Positions 20,543-32,010 of a stretch of DNA of 64,000 nucleotides are shown in pieces. The stretch comes from Phytophthora quininea. Taxonomy: Eukaryota; Oomycota; Peronosporomycetes; Peronosporales; Peronosporaceae. The stretch lies in NCBI GenBank assembly GCA_011947345.1, contig JAAVTG010000946.1, positions 1 to 64,000 of the forward strand, read 5' to 3'. The number at the start of each line of letters is the position of its first letter. The stretch's first letter is position 1. The notes beneath the pieces were generated by a model that was not told where the DNA came from, ran no database searches, and worked only from the letters and a program-made list of their open reading frames with translations. The position numbers and the translations under genes were made by a program.

Positions 20543-22990
20543 GGTTATGACAACCCAAACAAGGGACGTACCGTCGTCGCTGTCTCGAGAAGAATCGGAG
20601 ACTGCTGCGCCGGCAGTAGAGGAGACGTCTGCGCCGGCAGACAATCCCACTCGTCTCGACCGGGTAGAGCGACAACTGGAGGGACTATTGTCGCAGCTCC
20701 AACCCGTTGTGGCTGCCGTCTCGGCCAATCACCTTCCACCAAGACGCACGGTTGAAAGGGAAGCAACGCCGCTTCCACACTGGCGTCTCATTCACGAATT
20801 TGCCGCCGAGCCGTCAAGAGCGCAGCGCCTCCTGACGCCATACGGCCCCCGCCGAGGAGACTCGACAGCCGAGCACTTCCCCGCCTACAGCGCCGCCCCA
20901 GCCGCGCCGGATGCCGTTGTCTCGCCGAGGATGCCAACAGCAAGAACCGCTGCTCCAGCCGTGCTGAGCGCCGACGCCAACGAGCAGCAAGCCTCCCCTT
21001 GACCCAGCTGGTGAAGAGGCTTCCATGGGGGCCAACATCGCTGCACGCGATGCATGAACGCGAGCAATCACGTCGCTCCCAACGCCCGCCTCAAGAACGA
21101 CAATTACAAGACGTGGCGGGCGGAGATGTGCACGATCCTGGACACCTCCAACCTGCTGCCTCCGCTGCTGGAGGAAGAGACCATGAAAGATCAGCAGAAT
21201 GCAGCGCAGCGTGAACTTGTCATGGCGATGAGTGAAGATCTACAGAGTCGGTTCTCCAGCGTCATTGAACGGGCGGATCCGCTGTTGCTATGGCGGACAC
21301 TCGCAGACCACTTTGACAGTTATTCAGGAGTGAATATATTATTCCTTAAGCGCGACATGTTGAACCGTCGCCTCCAGCGCGACGAGAAGCTGGAAAAATA
21401 CATCAAGGACATAGATGACTTCAAGCATTACCTTCTCCGTGTGATGTAGCGCTTTAGGCTTCTTACCACTTCCTGGTGTTGTACACGTGATACTCCCAAG
21501 TGAGTCAGACGGCTCCGCCCGGACGAGGGATTTATCCGGGGCCGTGACCTGGGGATCCTCCCACACAAGAGTTCTTCGGGACCCTGTTCGGGACCGGGAA
21601 CGGAGGGCCCTGGGCCGGTCAGTACCTTCACCTTGTGTACCCCTTCGAAAACGGTTGTTTTGATCAGGGACCGGTCACCGAGTTGTTCAATGAACGTCTC
21701 GACCTGGTACGGGTGAGCTGCGGGTGGCAGTTATACACACAACGGTCCGGGACACTGCCTGGGTCCGAGACCGGGAACACGATACACAATATATATTATA
21801 CGCTCTGTTCTTTCGGACGGAAGACTCCGGGGCGATGGCCCTAGAAATATGGAATGTGCAAACCCGGGTCGGCCAGACCGCTGCCGGGACACACAAATAT
21901 GAAATGCCTAACTCCCAGGAGGAACGAAGGCAAAGAGAATGGAAATATTACCGGGATAGCCTTAAGCACAGCTCCGGCCCTCTGTGGCCCTGGTCCCAGA
22001 CGATCGCACTGGAGAGAACACTTGCGCGCTCGAGGGAAAAAGGTAGACTGAATTGGTCGCCCCAGCCTTCGCCGGGGCGAGTTACGTTCCTATGAACTAT
22101 ACTTGATTTCACTATGGACCCGGACCGGGGCCCGGGTCCGCTGCCTCCGACGATGTCTCGACGTGGCCCAGGTGCGTACCTTGATCGACTTGACTTGGGA
22201 ACACTATGGCTCATCTCACTTGACCTGGACCCAGTATGGTCCTGATGGGAGGCACTTCGACACATCTCCGGGAGAGAGTGTCACCTCGCGGTGGATTCTT
22301 CTGACTTGACTTGGCTTGAGTATGGTCCGAGGAGGAGGCCTTTACCGGGACCACGAGACGGGACGACTTGCGGCTTCGCCCCGATGTGGCCCACACCAGT
22401 GGCCCGGGTCCCGACGAGACGGGGCTGACCCGGAAACTCCCGGCACTATGCCAAATCCGCACCAACCAGCAGCTTTCCTAGGCCGAAGCGGTCTCCATCT
22501 TGCTGTCCAACGCAGTGAACGTCTACCCCGCTGTTGTCAATTAGCACGAAGTTCGGCTCGCTCGTGGCGAGACGATCGCGTGGGAGCAAACCATCGAGCG
22601 TCTTCGTCTAGCTGAACACGCACGCCAAGAAACGGAGCGCCAACAAGGACGAGGTGGACGTGTAGTGCAGGACGTCACCTTCGTTGGTGATCGCGATCGT
22701 GGTGGCAGCCGCGGTCGTGGGGAAGACGACGCAGCTCGAGCAGCGCTCGACGCAACGACCGCAATGTCCACCGTCCTCGCCGTCGCAGTCCAAGCCGGAG
22801 CTGCTCGCCCCTTGGGCGCAGCAAGCGCCGCAAGAGCAAGAGTACCTCGCGCGGGGCTGGTGACCTGGCCAGACGCAAGGCCAAGTCTACGTGCAATGCG
22901 TGTGGCCAGCAGGGCCACTGAAGTGGCGATTCGGAATGCCCCAAGCATGGCGGCAACTCCGATAATGGCACGCGCCAGCCACCGCGCAAT
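20505..22990 (+). pseudogene. Copia gag
   Basis: An acidic/Pro-rich leader (to about 21000) is followed by the Copia gag core: LKNDNYKTWRAEMCTILDTS, LQSRFSSVIERADPLLLWRT, LFLKRDMLNRRLQRDEKLEK and IKDIDDFKHYLLRVM. The frame is then cut by a 1-kb insert. It resumes at AEAVSILLSNAVNVYPAVVN and ends with a CCHC nucleocapsid knuckle, CNACGQQGH..SGDSECPKH, at 22891, with an in-frame TGA after the His. Several frame changes and stops; non-functional. Confidence 0.85.
21460..22483. mobile_element. About 1-kb GC-rich insertion inside gag, unknown type
   Basis: TAGGC occurs at 21455-21459 and again at 22479-22483. Removing the intervening DNA restores an almost continuous gag frame (ALxAEAVSILLSN), so this looks like an insertion with a 5-bp duplication. 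It is rich in GGGACC/CCCGGG and has four blocks of ACTTGAYYT...TATGG near 22090, 22185, 22220 and 22305. No coding domain and no clear terminal repeats. A 5-bp duplication would fit a solo LTR or a short non-autonomous LTR element. Confidence 0.55.
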
Positions 22991-23060
22991 ATGATGGCGG
23001 TGGTTACTGTCAGGAAAGGGAAGACGGTCGCGCCGACTCACGGTCAACAAGATGTAGTGC

Positions 23061-26000
23061 TTGCTGTCCGAGATGACACGTCCGCGCAGCGCGTCGACGA
23101 ATACAGTCAAGTGGGTGTTGGACAGTGGTGCCCAAACAAGCGTCTCCAGCGACCTGACCCTGTTCACCCAGCTTGAGGAGAACACCGTCGCTGAGCTACA
23201 GTTTGGAAATGGTACGACTGAACGTGCGGCAGTGGGAACTGTTCACATGTTGGTGCTGAATGAGCACACAGGCAAGCGAGAGGAACGTCTTCTCAACAGT
23301 GTGAGCTACGCCAAGTCTACGCCGTATAACCTCATCTCGCAGACGTACATACAATTCAAATGCGACTGTGCTGTTCGGGTCTCTACGGACCAACGGACGA
23401 CGTGGCTGACCAAGGACTCGTTGAAGCTGCGCTTCGTCTTCGTGCGTGGCATGTACCGCATGCAGACGCTGCGTCAGGCGGCGCCGGTGCTGAGTGTCAA
23501 CGCCGCGCAGGACTCGATGGCTCTCGCCCACAACCGCCTTGGCCACGCCTCGATGGCGACAATCAGGGCGATGGAGGACTATAACTTTGGCATTTCAATG
23601 AAGCAGCGTTTTGCTCCTTACGAATGCGTACCGTGCCAGGAAGCAAAAACGCAGCGTATGAGTTACGCGCGTGGGCCTTCACGTTCTATCAAACCACTTG
23701 CGAAGCTGTGCATCGACCTCTGCAGCGTTGGGATTGGCACAGTATCCAAGGCCAAACAATTTCTCCTAGTCGTCGACGAAGCTACAAGGTTCAAGTGGGG
23801 TTTCCTACTCGCAGCCAAGGACCAAGCTGCAGAGCAGATCCAAGTGCTGGTTAGAAGGCTCAAAGTGCAGTTTCTCAAGCACCCTACGGCTATGCTCTTC
23901 TCTGATCGGGGGAGAGAGAATTCGTCAACAACGAACTGGCGGTCTTCTGCGAAGGCCAAGGTATCGAGCTGCACTTGTCTAATCCCTACAGTCCCCAAGA
24001 AAACTCCATCGTGGAGCGCGCGAACCAGACCGTGCTGCGGCAGATCAGGTCGATGCTGCACGCCACCCAGCTGCCGCCGATACTCTGGGGCGAGGCGTTC
24101 CTACACGCTATCGCTACGCTGAACGTCACGCCAACTCAGGCGTTCAAGGACAAGAAGTCACCGCATGAAGCGCTGTATAAAAAGCGCCCTAACTTGAGCG
24201 AGCTCCGTACGTGGGGCTGCCTCGTGCATGCGCGCATTCCGGGCGACTCGCGCCAGCGCAAGGAGAAGCTCTCTTCGCGCACTCGACTTTGCCTTCTGCT
24301 TGGGTATAGAAACAACACGAAAGGCTACAAGCTACTGAACCTGCGCACAGGCTCAGTTACAACGTGCCGTGGAGGCAACATGAAGGCGCACGAGCAGTAC
24401 ACCGTGGACAGCGTCTACATGAAAAAACTACTGCTGAATACCTACGAGTACGGAGACCATGAATTGCCAGACAACATCCCGATTGTGCCGATCCGGACGA
24501 CAATGCAGACGTATCTGGCGTTGCCTGAAGACGTCGCTGCGCAGCGCGCGGCCCAGCTTGCGAAGCTGGACGTTGTTAATGATCGTTCCGTTCCAGTGGA
24601 AGCGACCGCCAAGCCAGTCGCGCCCATGGTCGAGCCAGCGGCTGACCAGCGCCCAGCAGCACAGCGTGCTGTGAAGTCTGCGACTTCAGTGAGAGAGCGC
24701 ACGTGGAAGCACAAGAAACCAGGAAAAAGCAATCGCCGTCCTCACGTCGACGAAGACGACCATGACTGGGAGCCAAGAACTGAGCAGCGCCCGGTATCTG
24801 AGCATACCGATGACTTAGCGCGCCCGAAGCAAAAACGACAGCAGTCCGTTCGCCTGAAGGACTACGTGGTGACCAGCGCCGTAGCGCTGAACGTCGAGGA
24901 ATTGCCAATCCCGACCACGTACAAACAAGCCACTCGGTGCAAGCGTTGGCACAACTGGAAAGCCGCGATGCGCGCCGAGATGGATTCGCAACGCCAGCAT
25001 GGAACCTCGAAAGTCATGCCGCGCATAGAGACCAAGAGCAAGCGTGTCATCTCATGCAAGTGGGTGTATGCACTGAAGCGGGACGCGACTGGGCGAATCA
25101 AACGATTTACAGTTCGGCTTGTTGTCCGAGGATTTCTGCAGTGCATGAGCATTGACTACACAGATATCTGCGCTCCCGTCATGCGGTTCGAGACAATTCG
25201 ATGTGCTATCCTGTTTGCGCTGCAACGCGGATGAGACATTCTGCAATTTGACGTGAAGACAGCATTTTTATATGGAGATCTCGTGGAGGAAGTGTTCATG
25301 GAGCAGCCACCAGGTTTTGGTGAGGACTCGCCGCGCTACGTGTGTCAACTCCGGAAGAGTCTGTACGGCTTGAAGCAGACGCCGCGCGACTGGAACAAGA
25401 CCTTGCACAAATTTCTCGTGAAGATTGGACTCCAGCGCCTCGACTCCGACTACGGTCTCTACGTCAGAAAAGTGGGAGAAGAAGTGACTTTGCTGCTTAC
25501 TGTCTATGTTGACGACCTCCTGCTTATGGGACAGACAGATGTGTGTGCCAAGGTTGCGCAGCAGCTTGCTGCTGAATACAAACTCACTGCACTTGGACCA
25601 GTCAAGTACTTACTTGGAGTGGAGATACTGATCGACCGCCAGCGGCGGCATGCGGTCGTCTGCCAGCGGCAGTACATTCGCGAAGTGCTGCGTAGGTTCC
25701 GCATGAAAGGATGCAACAGCGTTGCAACACCCGAGGCGCTGCGCGCTGAGGTGACGAAACCTGTCCAACACGAGTTATCGCCCCCATATCGAGAGCTCGT
25801 CGGGGCACTACAGTATTTATTTTCTGCGTCGCGACCTGACCTCGCGCACGCTGTGCGAAATCTAAGCAAGTATCTATCGAGCTTCGGCCACAGTCATTAC
25901 GCTATGGCCTAAAGAGTTCTTTGCTACCTCGCTGCTACGGACAACTACGGCCTATTGATGGATATTCCTGCTGCGAACGAAGTCCAGCTCGTGTGTTACA

Positions 26001-26494
26001 CTGATGCTGACTACGCAAACGACTCTGATGACGGGAAGAGCGCGAGCGGGTTTGTGACGTTTGTGAGTGGCAACGTGATTTCGCATGGATCGAGAAAGCA
26101 AGAGATCAACGCACAACGCACAACAGAAGCTGAGTACATTGCAATGAACGAAGGTACTCGTGATCTACTATGGCTGATCGGCCTCTGCGAGGAACTCAAC
26201 TGGGCGTCTGCGACGCCAGAGATCCGAGGTGATAACAAGTCGTGCATCTACCTGACAGCCAAGCCAGGAAAGAACAGTAAAGCCTAGCATATTCAGAACA
26301 AATTCTACTAAGTGCGCCATCTAGTGGAGGACGAGCAGCTGCAGACACGCCATGTCGGCACAAATGACGTGATCGCTGACATTATGACCAAACCGCTACC
26401 GAGAGAGAAGTACGAGCGCTGCCGCGATAGCATGAAGGTGCTGCGCATGTATTGTGTACAGGACTCAGCTCGAAAGCGTCATCGTCGCTCGTGA
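23061..26494 (+). pseudogene. Copia pol: protease, integrase, reverse transcriptase, RNase H
   Basis: Protease: WVLDSGAQTSVSSD (active-site D at 23121). Pre-integrase zinc region: HNRLGHASMATIRAM and CVPCQEAK. Integrase: D in CIDLCSVG, D in LFSDRGRE, E in SPQENSIVERANQT; one base is missing near 23920. Reverse transcriptase: DILQFDVKTAFLYG, QPPGF and YVDDLLLMG (25503). RNase H: CYTDADYAND, TEAEYIAMNE, DNKSCIYL. In-frame stops at 25232 (TGA where W is expected), 25911, 26285 and 26309, and others, inactivate it. The stops are point mutations rather than homopolymer slips, so this is genuine decay, unlike most breaks in the host genes. Confidence 0.93.
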
Positions 26495-26672
26495 AGTCGC
26501 AGCGCGACTTGCGAGCTCCACGACCGACTTGGGCGTAGCGCGCCTGAAGGACAGCAACAGCGTTGCTGCCGTCACCGCCGCCGAGCGGCTCGACAGCGTC
26601 GAGCGACAGTGTCGTGACGGATGTCTTCGTGGTGATCTTGGGAAGCAGTGCTTCAACCAGATCAAGTGGGAG

Positions 26673-26850
26673 TGTCGAGTCCAGCTCATCTTGGACGCTC
26701 TGCAAGGACAATCACAATCAGTAATTAGCAAGCTAATAACAGCACCAGGGTTTTGACTGGCTGCCACGCACATTCTTCAGCTTGACGGTGCAGCAGGAGC
26801 CAGCTTTTTCCTGCTCGGACCTTTCCGTCCCTGCACTTCACTGCGTTAAG
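26673..26850 (+). repeat. Copia 3' LTR, 5' segment
   Basis: First 178 bp of the 3' LTR, matching 20315-20492. It is preceded by a purine-rich tract (AAGTGGGAG), as expected for plus-strand priming, and interrupted after GTTAAG by a LINE fragment. Confidence 0.92.
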
Positions 26851-27739
26851 TCGCCGGCGCACCACCAAGCGCTATTTCGCGCGCGGCTCCATTCTGCCTA
26901 TCAAACGGTGGCTTATTATCTCCGACAATCTTCACTTCTACCAGGACCTGAACAAGTAGTGGTTCGCGCACTACGATCTTCGTGGGTACCTTCGGATACC
27001 CTACGCGTGGCATCCATCTTCAAGTACATTCTCTTTTTGATGGCGGCTCCCGTGGAAACCCAGGCCCGGGCGGCAGTGGAGCGGTGATCCTTCGTATGGG
27101 GCAGGCGTTTGATTCCTTTGAGGTCTGCTGGGTTGTCAGCATGTTCTATGCTGCAAAACCACAACCAACAATCTTGCGGAAAATCAGGGCTTCCCGCATG
27201 GGCTCCAAGCTGTGGCACTGCATAAGTGCGTACCTCTCCATGTCGTCGGCGACAGTTGGTGATCATTCGACAACAACGTTCTCGTTCGCCTGCGAGGGCG
27301 GCCACTCTGAAACCGTTATGCTGGCAAATACGCAGACTTGCCGACAAACTTGGTGTAGTCACTTGGTCACACCATCTTCGGAATTATAACAAACCGCCGA
27401 TGCTTTGGCCAATGTCGCCATGGACTCGCGCCGCAGTGCGCAATTCGATCCTACTCAATTGGGGTCGCTGAACCCGAAATGGGCAAGAGCACTTGCCCAT
27501 GCTGCAGGTGACGTAGGTCACTGGGCAGAGCACAATCACGCAGAAGGGCTTTCGAGCTCCAAGGACGGCACGGTGTAAGCTCTCACCGGAGCTCCTGGGA
27601 ACTCTACATGTGAGAAGCCTGGAGCGACTGCTGGCGGATGATCTAGAGACATCGATCTGGACGGACATTAGAAGACATTAGTCAATACTAAATGGCATCA
27701 ATGTACCTCACTTCATAACGAAAACTTCACTGTGTTAAG
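26851..27739 (+). mobile_element. 5'-truncated non-LTR (LINE) fragment with RNase H domain, inserted in the 3' LTR
   Basis: The insert is flanked by a 16-bp duplication, ACTTCACTGYGTTAAG (26835-26850 and 27724-27739, one mismatch), typical of target-primed reverse transcription. It encodes an RNase H block: DGGSRGNPGPGGSGAVILRM near 27050, then NKPPMLWPMSPW-frame sequence whose alternative frame reads ADALANVAMDS near 27400, the usual C-terminal RNase H/tether region. Frames are shifted and stopped. About 250 bp of 3' non-coding sequence follows. Only the 3' end of the element was copied. Confidence 0.82.
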
Positions 27740-27789
27740 ACTTCCTCTGCTATGGTGAACACAAGAACATCAAACTACAACATTCAACA
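27740..27789 (+). repeat. Copia 3' LTR, 3' segment
   Basis: Last 50 bp of the 3' LTR (ACTTCCTCTG to ATTCAACA), identical in position to the end of the 5' LTR and followed by the ATTCT duplication. Confidence 0.92.
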
Positions 27790-28460
27790 ATTCTTGCTCG
27801 CGTTCTCCGCGAAGAACGTGTTTCTCAAGAGGAGGTTCACGCGAGACCGCGCTAAGATAAAGGCCGTGAACGCTTTGGCTGCTCAACTCGTGCCAAAACC
27901 AAGCAAGCAAGTCAGCGTTGACTATGGCGACTGGAGTCGGCGAGATGGCATTAAGGGGAATCCCACTGGCCTGGTCAAAGATTTTGTCTAGGCGCTCAAG
28001 AAATGGGCGAGTGTAGTGCTACTGGACGAGTACAAACCAGCATCACGTGCTCCTGTTGCCGCCAGCACGTCAAGCAAGCCAGACTATTCACAACGGTGAA
28101 GCGGAAGGAGGACGAAGAGGACATTCAGGCGAAAGCAAACCCGCCCAAGAAGGAGGCAAAGGCGATTACAGAGATGCAGAAATTAATTCCGCAGTCCCAA
28201 GCTCGCAGACAAGAGGATCGTGCTCAAATGCACTAGGAACAAACGTCTTGCACTGTGTGAACAGCAGCTGCCGAGCCAACTTCTGGGATCGAGACGTTCA
28301 TGCTGCGAGGAACATGCTGGAGCCACTACGCAGTGGGCTGAAGGGCAGGCAAGGTGCAAGGCGACTGAGAGCATTCAGAAGCGGAAAAACACACATGAAA
28401 GGCAGAAACAGTGGTGGATGGAAAGCCTTGCACTTTACGTGTTGCAGGATTTGCGTAGCC
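27790..28460 (+). pseudogene. Fanzor (TnpB-like), C-terminal part
   Basis: This is the continuation of the gene at 18925-20314, starting at the duplicated ATTCT. The frame runs FLLAFSAKNVFLKRRFTRDR, then SVDYGDWSRRDGIKGNP. RuvC-II follows with the glutamate in LLDEYK, then TSITCSCCRQHVKQARLF, the first half of the treble-clef zinc finger. A Lys/Glu-rich linker leads to LHCVNSSCRANFWDRDVHAA (second zinc half plus the RuvC-III aspartate in WDRD) and ARNML. Zinc CxxC/CxxxxC spacing and DRDxxAARN are hallmark TnpB/Fanzor features. An in-frame TAG (near 27990) and frame changes inactivate it. It ends about 50 bp from the CFAP298 stop. Confidence 0.78.
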
Positions 28461-28508
28461 AGCCACACCAAGATCAGTAGGACTCAGTGCTGTATAAGCT
28501 CATTGGCC

Positions 28509-29354
28509 TCAAAACGGGCGGATGTTCGCGGTGCCTCGCAGCGCATTCTTGAGCGCCTTTGGGTCTGCCCACGATGACGCCATGTAGTCCTCCGCGTCGT
28601 CCTCCGCAGCCTGCTTCACCTCCTGCTGCTTCTTGAAGTAAAACGCCATCATGGCCTTGCGTTCGTCCTCAGTCACTCCTGGCTCTCGACTGGGCGCCCC
28701 GCCTCCTTTCTTCTGCAACTTCACAATAAGCGTCGACTTTTCGTTCTTGCCCGCCAGATCCTTGACGTACTGGTCTCTGAAGAACTGCTTACCAGCCCAC
28801 CAGAGCTCCGCCGAGTCTTCGGGCAGCACCTCTAGCACCGCCGACGAGTCGGCCAGCGCCTCTTCATCCTTGTCAGCCTCCAGCATCTGCCGCACCGGGT
28901 CAAAGTCCGGCAGCCCCATGGGGAAGGCCATGGCCACCGCTCCTTTGATGTTCTGCAGTTTCTCTCGCAGCTCGTCCTCCTCCAGGCAGAGCTTCTGAGC
29001 CACCTGGGTCTTGCTGTCCAGCAGCGTCTTGGCGTCCACGGCCACGCGCTGCAGCACTTCCCGCAGCTGCGGACTCACACCCTCGCCCGTGCGGTGGCCC
29101 AGCGGGTCGGCCTCGTAGAATTCTCCGCGCTGCTTGGTGTCGCGCCCTTCTTGGTACGCGTCTAGCCCTTGCTCCTGCGGGGTTTGGCTGCTCCGTAGCG
29201 ACCTAAACCGTCCAGAGCGTCGGCCACCGCCGCCAGACGCAAGCGCAAGTTCTGGATGCAGCACAGAGAGCGGATCAGTGCGTCATTGCTGGTGGACACG
29301 GACGCTTCGTACAGGAACTCGCTGCGGTCGCCGCGCTTGACGTGGAACACCACC
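28509..29354 (-). CDS. CFAP298: Cilia and flagella associated protein 298
   Basis: Conserved in ciliated eukaryotes and needed for assembly of axonemal dynein arms; consistent with a zoospore-forming organism. The ATG at 29354 opens MVVFHVKRGDRSEFLYEAS, matching the family start (MVLLHVKRGDESQFL). The C-terminal half is strongly conserved: AFPMGLPDFDPVRQMLE, ELWWAGKQFFRDQYVKDLAG, KNEKSTLIVKLQKKGGGAPS, REPGVTEDERKAMMAFYFKK and SWADPKALKNALRGTANIRP. One C is missing from a C run near 29178, splitting the gene into two frames; restoring it joins AAKP to PQEQGLDAYQEG. Length about 281 residues, as in animals. No intron seen. Confidence 0.92.
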
Positions 29355-29479
29355 ATCTTGTCGGGTTGCTGGCGGATCGGGAAGACACAGCGTCGTTTCG
29401 GGCACTTTGGATTGTTAACTATGAAAATAGTGTAAATAATGGTGAGAATCGCGGGCAGAACTTCCACAGGACAAATACT

Positions 29480-31616
29480 TTATAGCAGCGCGGCACGGCT
29501 AACTTGTGCTATCGTGTCGTCTAGCTGTCCATCTCGAGGGACTTCAGGTTTGACTTCGGCCACGTCGGGAGAATCGTCTTCTCCATTAAAACTGCCGGCG
29601 TAGCAACAATCGTCTGAAGAAGACACAGGCAACGCGTGATTTCGTTGGAAGTGGTGGCACACAGCTTGAAGTTGGATCGCGTTGGCACGGTCAGCAGCAT
29701 CTGCAATGGCCTCGACACTTCCGATGCGCACGGCATATTGCAATGTCCGTTCACAGCGCTGCTTGAGGTGGTCCAACATGAACTGGTCCGCGGCTACTAG
29801 AAGCTCCAACAGAGACTCGAGCTCCAACTCGAACCCCAAATCCATATCCAGACCCTGAACCTGCTCAGTTTCCCGACGTCGAGCTTCTTCAATCTCGTTC
29901 AGCCCGTCCGCTGATTGTGGACACGCGACCATGCTATTGCTAACGAAGGATGGATCAGCTTGGGCACTTGAGCAGAGAGCGAATGTGTCGTCGTGTGTTT
30001 CGATATTCCCCGTGTAAAGATACTCGAGCAGCAAGATAAATATTTCATAGCGAACGTCCGGGATGGAGATTTGAGATTCACGAGCCTCTCGGAATCCTGA
30101 AGAAAACATCCCGCGAAAACGCTCGCTCAGCGACGACAAGATCAGTTTGTGTGCGTACACTACACGCCCTTCAACGAGCTGCCAGCAAAGAAGAAGAAAA
30201 CATATAAAAGTGAAAAGTCAGAACTGCTGCTGATGAAAAACGATAAAGCAAGTCGACAACGTACGAATGAGATGTCTGCAAACTCTTCGTTGTCCACAAA
30301 CTGTGCAAGTGCGCGGCGAAGCATTTTGACTGGCGATGGCAAGGAAACAGCAGCACGTGGAGGTGGATCCGTGTCTAAAGTGAAACAATCATTAAGGTAG
30401 TCGGCACCGCAGGAGCCCCAAAAATTACCAGAAGACGGTCCACAACGGTGCACGTGTGTCCAGCTCGTCTTCCAGGGCCTCGTCCAACAATGAGCAGAGG
30501 CTCTTGCCGCTTTGGGATCCCCACATCTGTGAACTCGCACATCTCATTCGGGTTGGCCGAGTCGCAGTTATCACTCGCCAGCCCTTGTGCGACCACCATG
30601 GCTTCTCCATCGCTATATGCGTCCTCGTACTCCTCCTCACTATCCAACTCCTCGTCGAAATCTCCAGACCAGCTTCTGTCCTGTTGATCGTCATCTTCAT
30701 AGATATCCCACCGTGGCTGCGACGACCTCCGACTACTCGCACGAAAGCTGCGTCTCTGTTTCCGTCTCTCCTCCGTCTCCGCCGTAACAACGGCAACTGT
30801 CTCGACCCACTGCTGTCTGTACGGGTCATACACATGCAAGTCGTCGTAGCACTTGGCCGAAGGTCCGGACCCACCAAACACAAAGAGCCGATCTCGATGC
30901 TGAGCCATGGTCATCCCCGCTCTTGGCAGCGGAGGAGCTACACTGTGGGGCACGTCCACGTTATAACTGTCGTCCACCGCAGACCAACTCATGCTCTGCG
31001 TGTCCAGTACGTGGACATCATTGAGTCTCTGGCGCCCATCCCAACCTCCAAACACCAGCAGCGAGTCCCCCACCAAGGCCGAGCTGTGGTTGGCTCTGGG
31101 AGCTGGCGCTCGGCCTCTGGTCGCGACGGTCGTCCACTTCATCCGGTCGATCTGCAGAGCATGGAGGTCGTTCAGGTACTCGCGGCCGTCGCCGCCTCGG
31201 AACACCAAAATGGAGCGCAGTCTCGGCACATAGTCGGCCGTGTGCATGTTGCACGGTCCCAGCGCTTGGGCCAGGCGTGGCTGCTCCCACGTGAGCGAGT
31301 TTAAGTGCAGCACGTGCAAGTCAGCGGCCGCCAGCGGGCCGCTGCCCAGCCAGCCGCCCAGCACGAACAGCTTGCGCTCTGCCAACGTCGCGGTGTGGCC
31401 GTTACGGCCCGCGGGCGCCTGGCCGCGCGTCTCGTCCGAGAGTTCGCGCCAGCAGCGGCGAGAGACGTCCAGCAGGTGCAGCGCGTTGTGGTTGCGGCGT
31501 CCGTCGTAGCCGCCGAAGATCAGCAGCTCGTGGCTGGACACGGCGGTGGCCGTGTGGTTCTTGACCGCCGGCGCCACGCCCGAAGACGAGCGCAGCGGCT
31601 CCCAGCGCAGACACAT
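29480..31616 (-). CDS. Kelch-repeat BTB/POZ domain protein
   Basis: A likely Cullin-3 adaptor or scaffold with kelch first and BTB last, as in LZTR1-like proteins. The ATG at 31616 (MCLRWEPLRS) is the first in frame; a splice acceptor just upstream (TTCTCCTCAG) hints at an extra 5' exon. Kelch blades: LLIFGGYDGRRNHNALHLLD, LFVLGGWLGSGPLAAADLHV, ILVFRGGDGREYLNDLHALQ, LLVFGGWDGRQRLNDVHVLD, LFVFGGSGPSAKCYDDLHVY. An acidic Asp/Glu-rich insert comes next, then a last blade. One G is missing near 30420 (ATTTTTGGGGCTCC), breaking the last blade. BTB: RRALAQFVDNEEFADISF, an 86-bp intron (30179-30264), then LVEGRVVYAHKLILSSLSER. A BACK-like tail ends the protein. Substrate unknown. Confidence 0.85.
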
Positions 31617-32010
31617 GGAGCGACGGATACTACAGTATGGAATTTGAACCTGAGGAGAAACGACCAATCATTGAGAAGATGGTACTGAAAAGGAAAGGTG
31701 GACATGGAGTGAAAGAATTCCTCCACGTCGATGCCTCCTCGCGCTACATGCTGCAGTCGCCTACCACATACTTCGGGTCCCCATACTAGCGAACAATAAT
31801 TCTTCTGCAGTATGAACACTCAGGCGTGTTGAGTTGTGCGAGACAAGAGCACCGAAGTATAGTTAGCCAAAAAGGAAGAAACTTTGCATTCCGTAGGTCT
31901 ACTACGCAACATTGTCGTTTATAATCCAGAAATCCAAACGTGTCAAGAAAGCTTCTTTTGCTGCTGCTCCGCGTACGTTGATCATGACATTCCGTTGAAC
32001 GAACTCGGGA
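31617..32010. other. Intergenic
   Basis: Region between two minus-strand genes; it may hold a 5' exon of the kelch gene (acceptor near 31652). Nothing else supported. Confidence 0.4.

Larger units (their letters stand above)
20315..27789 (+). mobile_element. Ty1/Copia LTR retrotransposon, full-length but dead, with nested insertions
   Basis: The element is bounded by 228-bp LTRs that begin TGTCGAG and end TTCAACA (TG...CA). It is flanked by a perfect 5-bp target-site duplication, ATTCT, at 20310-20314 and 27790-27794. Internal order is gag, protease, integrase, reverse transcriptase, RNase H, the order of Copia elements. It carries a 1-kb insert in gag and a truncated LINE in the 3' LTR. Multiple nonsense codons show it is inactive. 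Confidence 0.95.

Noticed and set aside
22541..23185. 214-codon minus-strand ORF
   Set aside because: Antisense of the Copia gag/protease region.
27752..27991. Separate gene starting MVNTRTSNYNIQQ
   Set aside because: These codons are the last bases of the Copia 3' LTR running into the Fanzor relic; the same start occurs in the 5' LTR.
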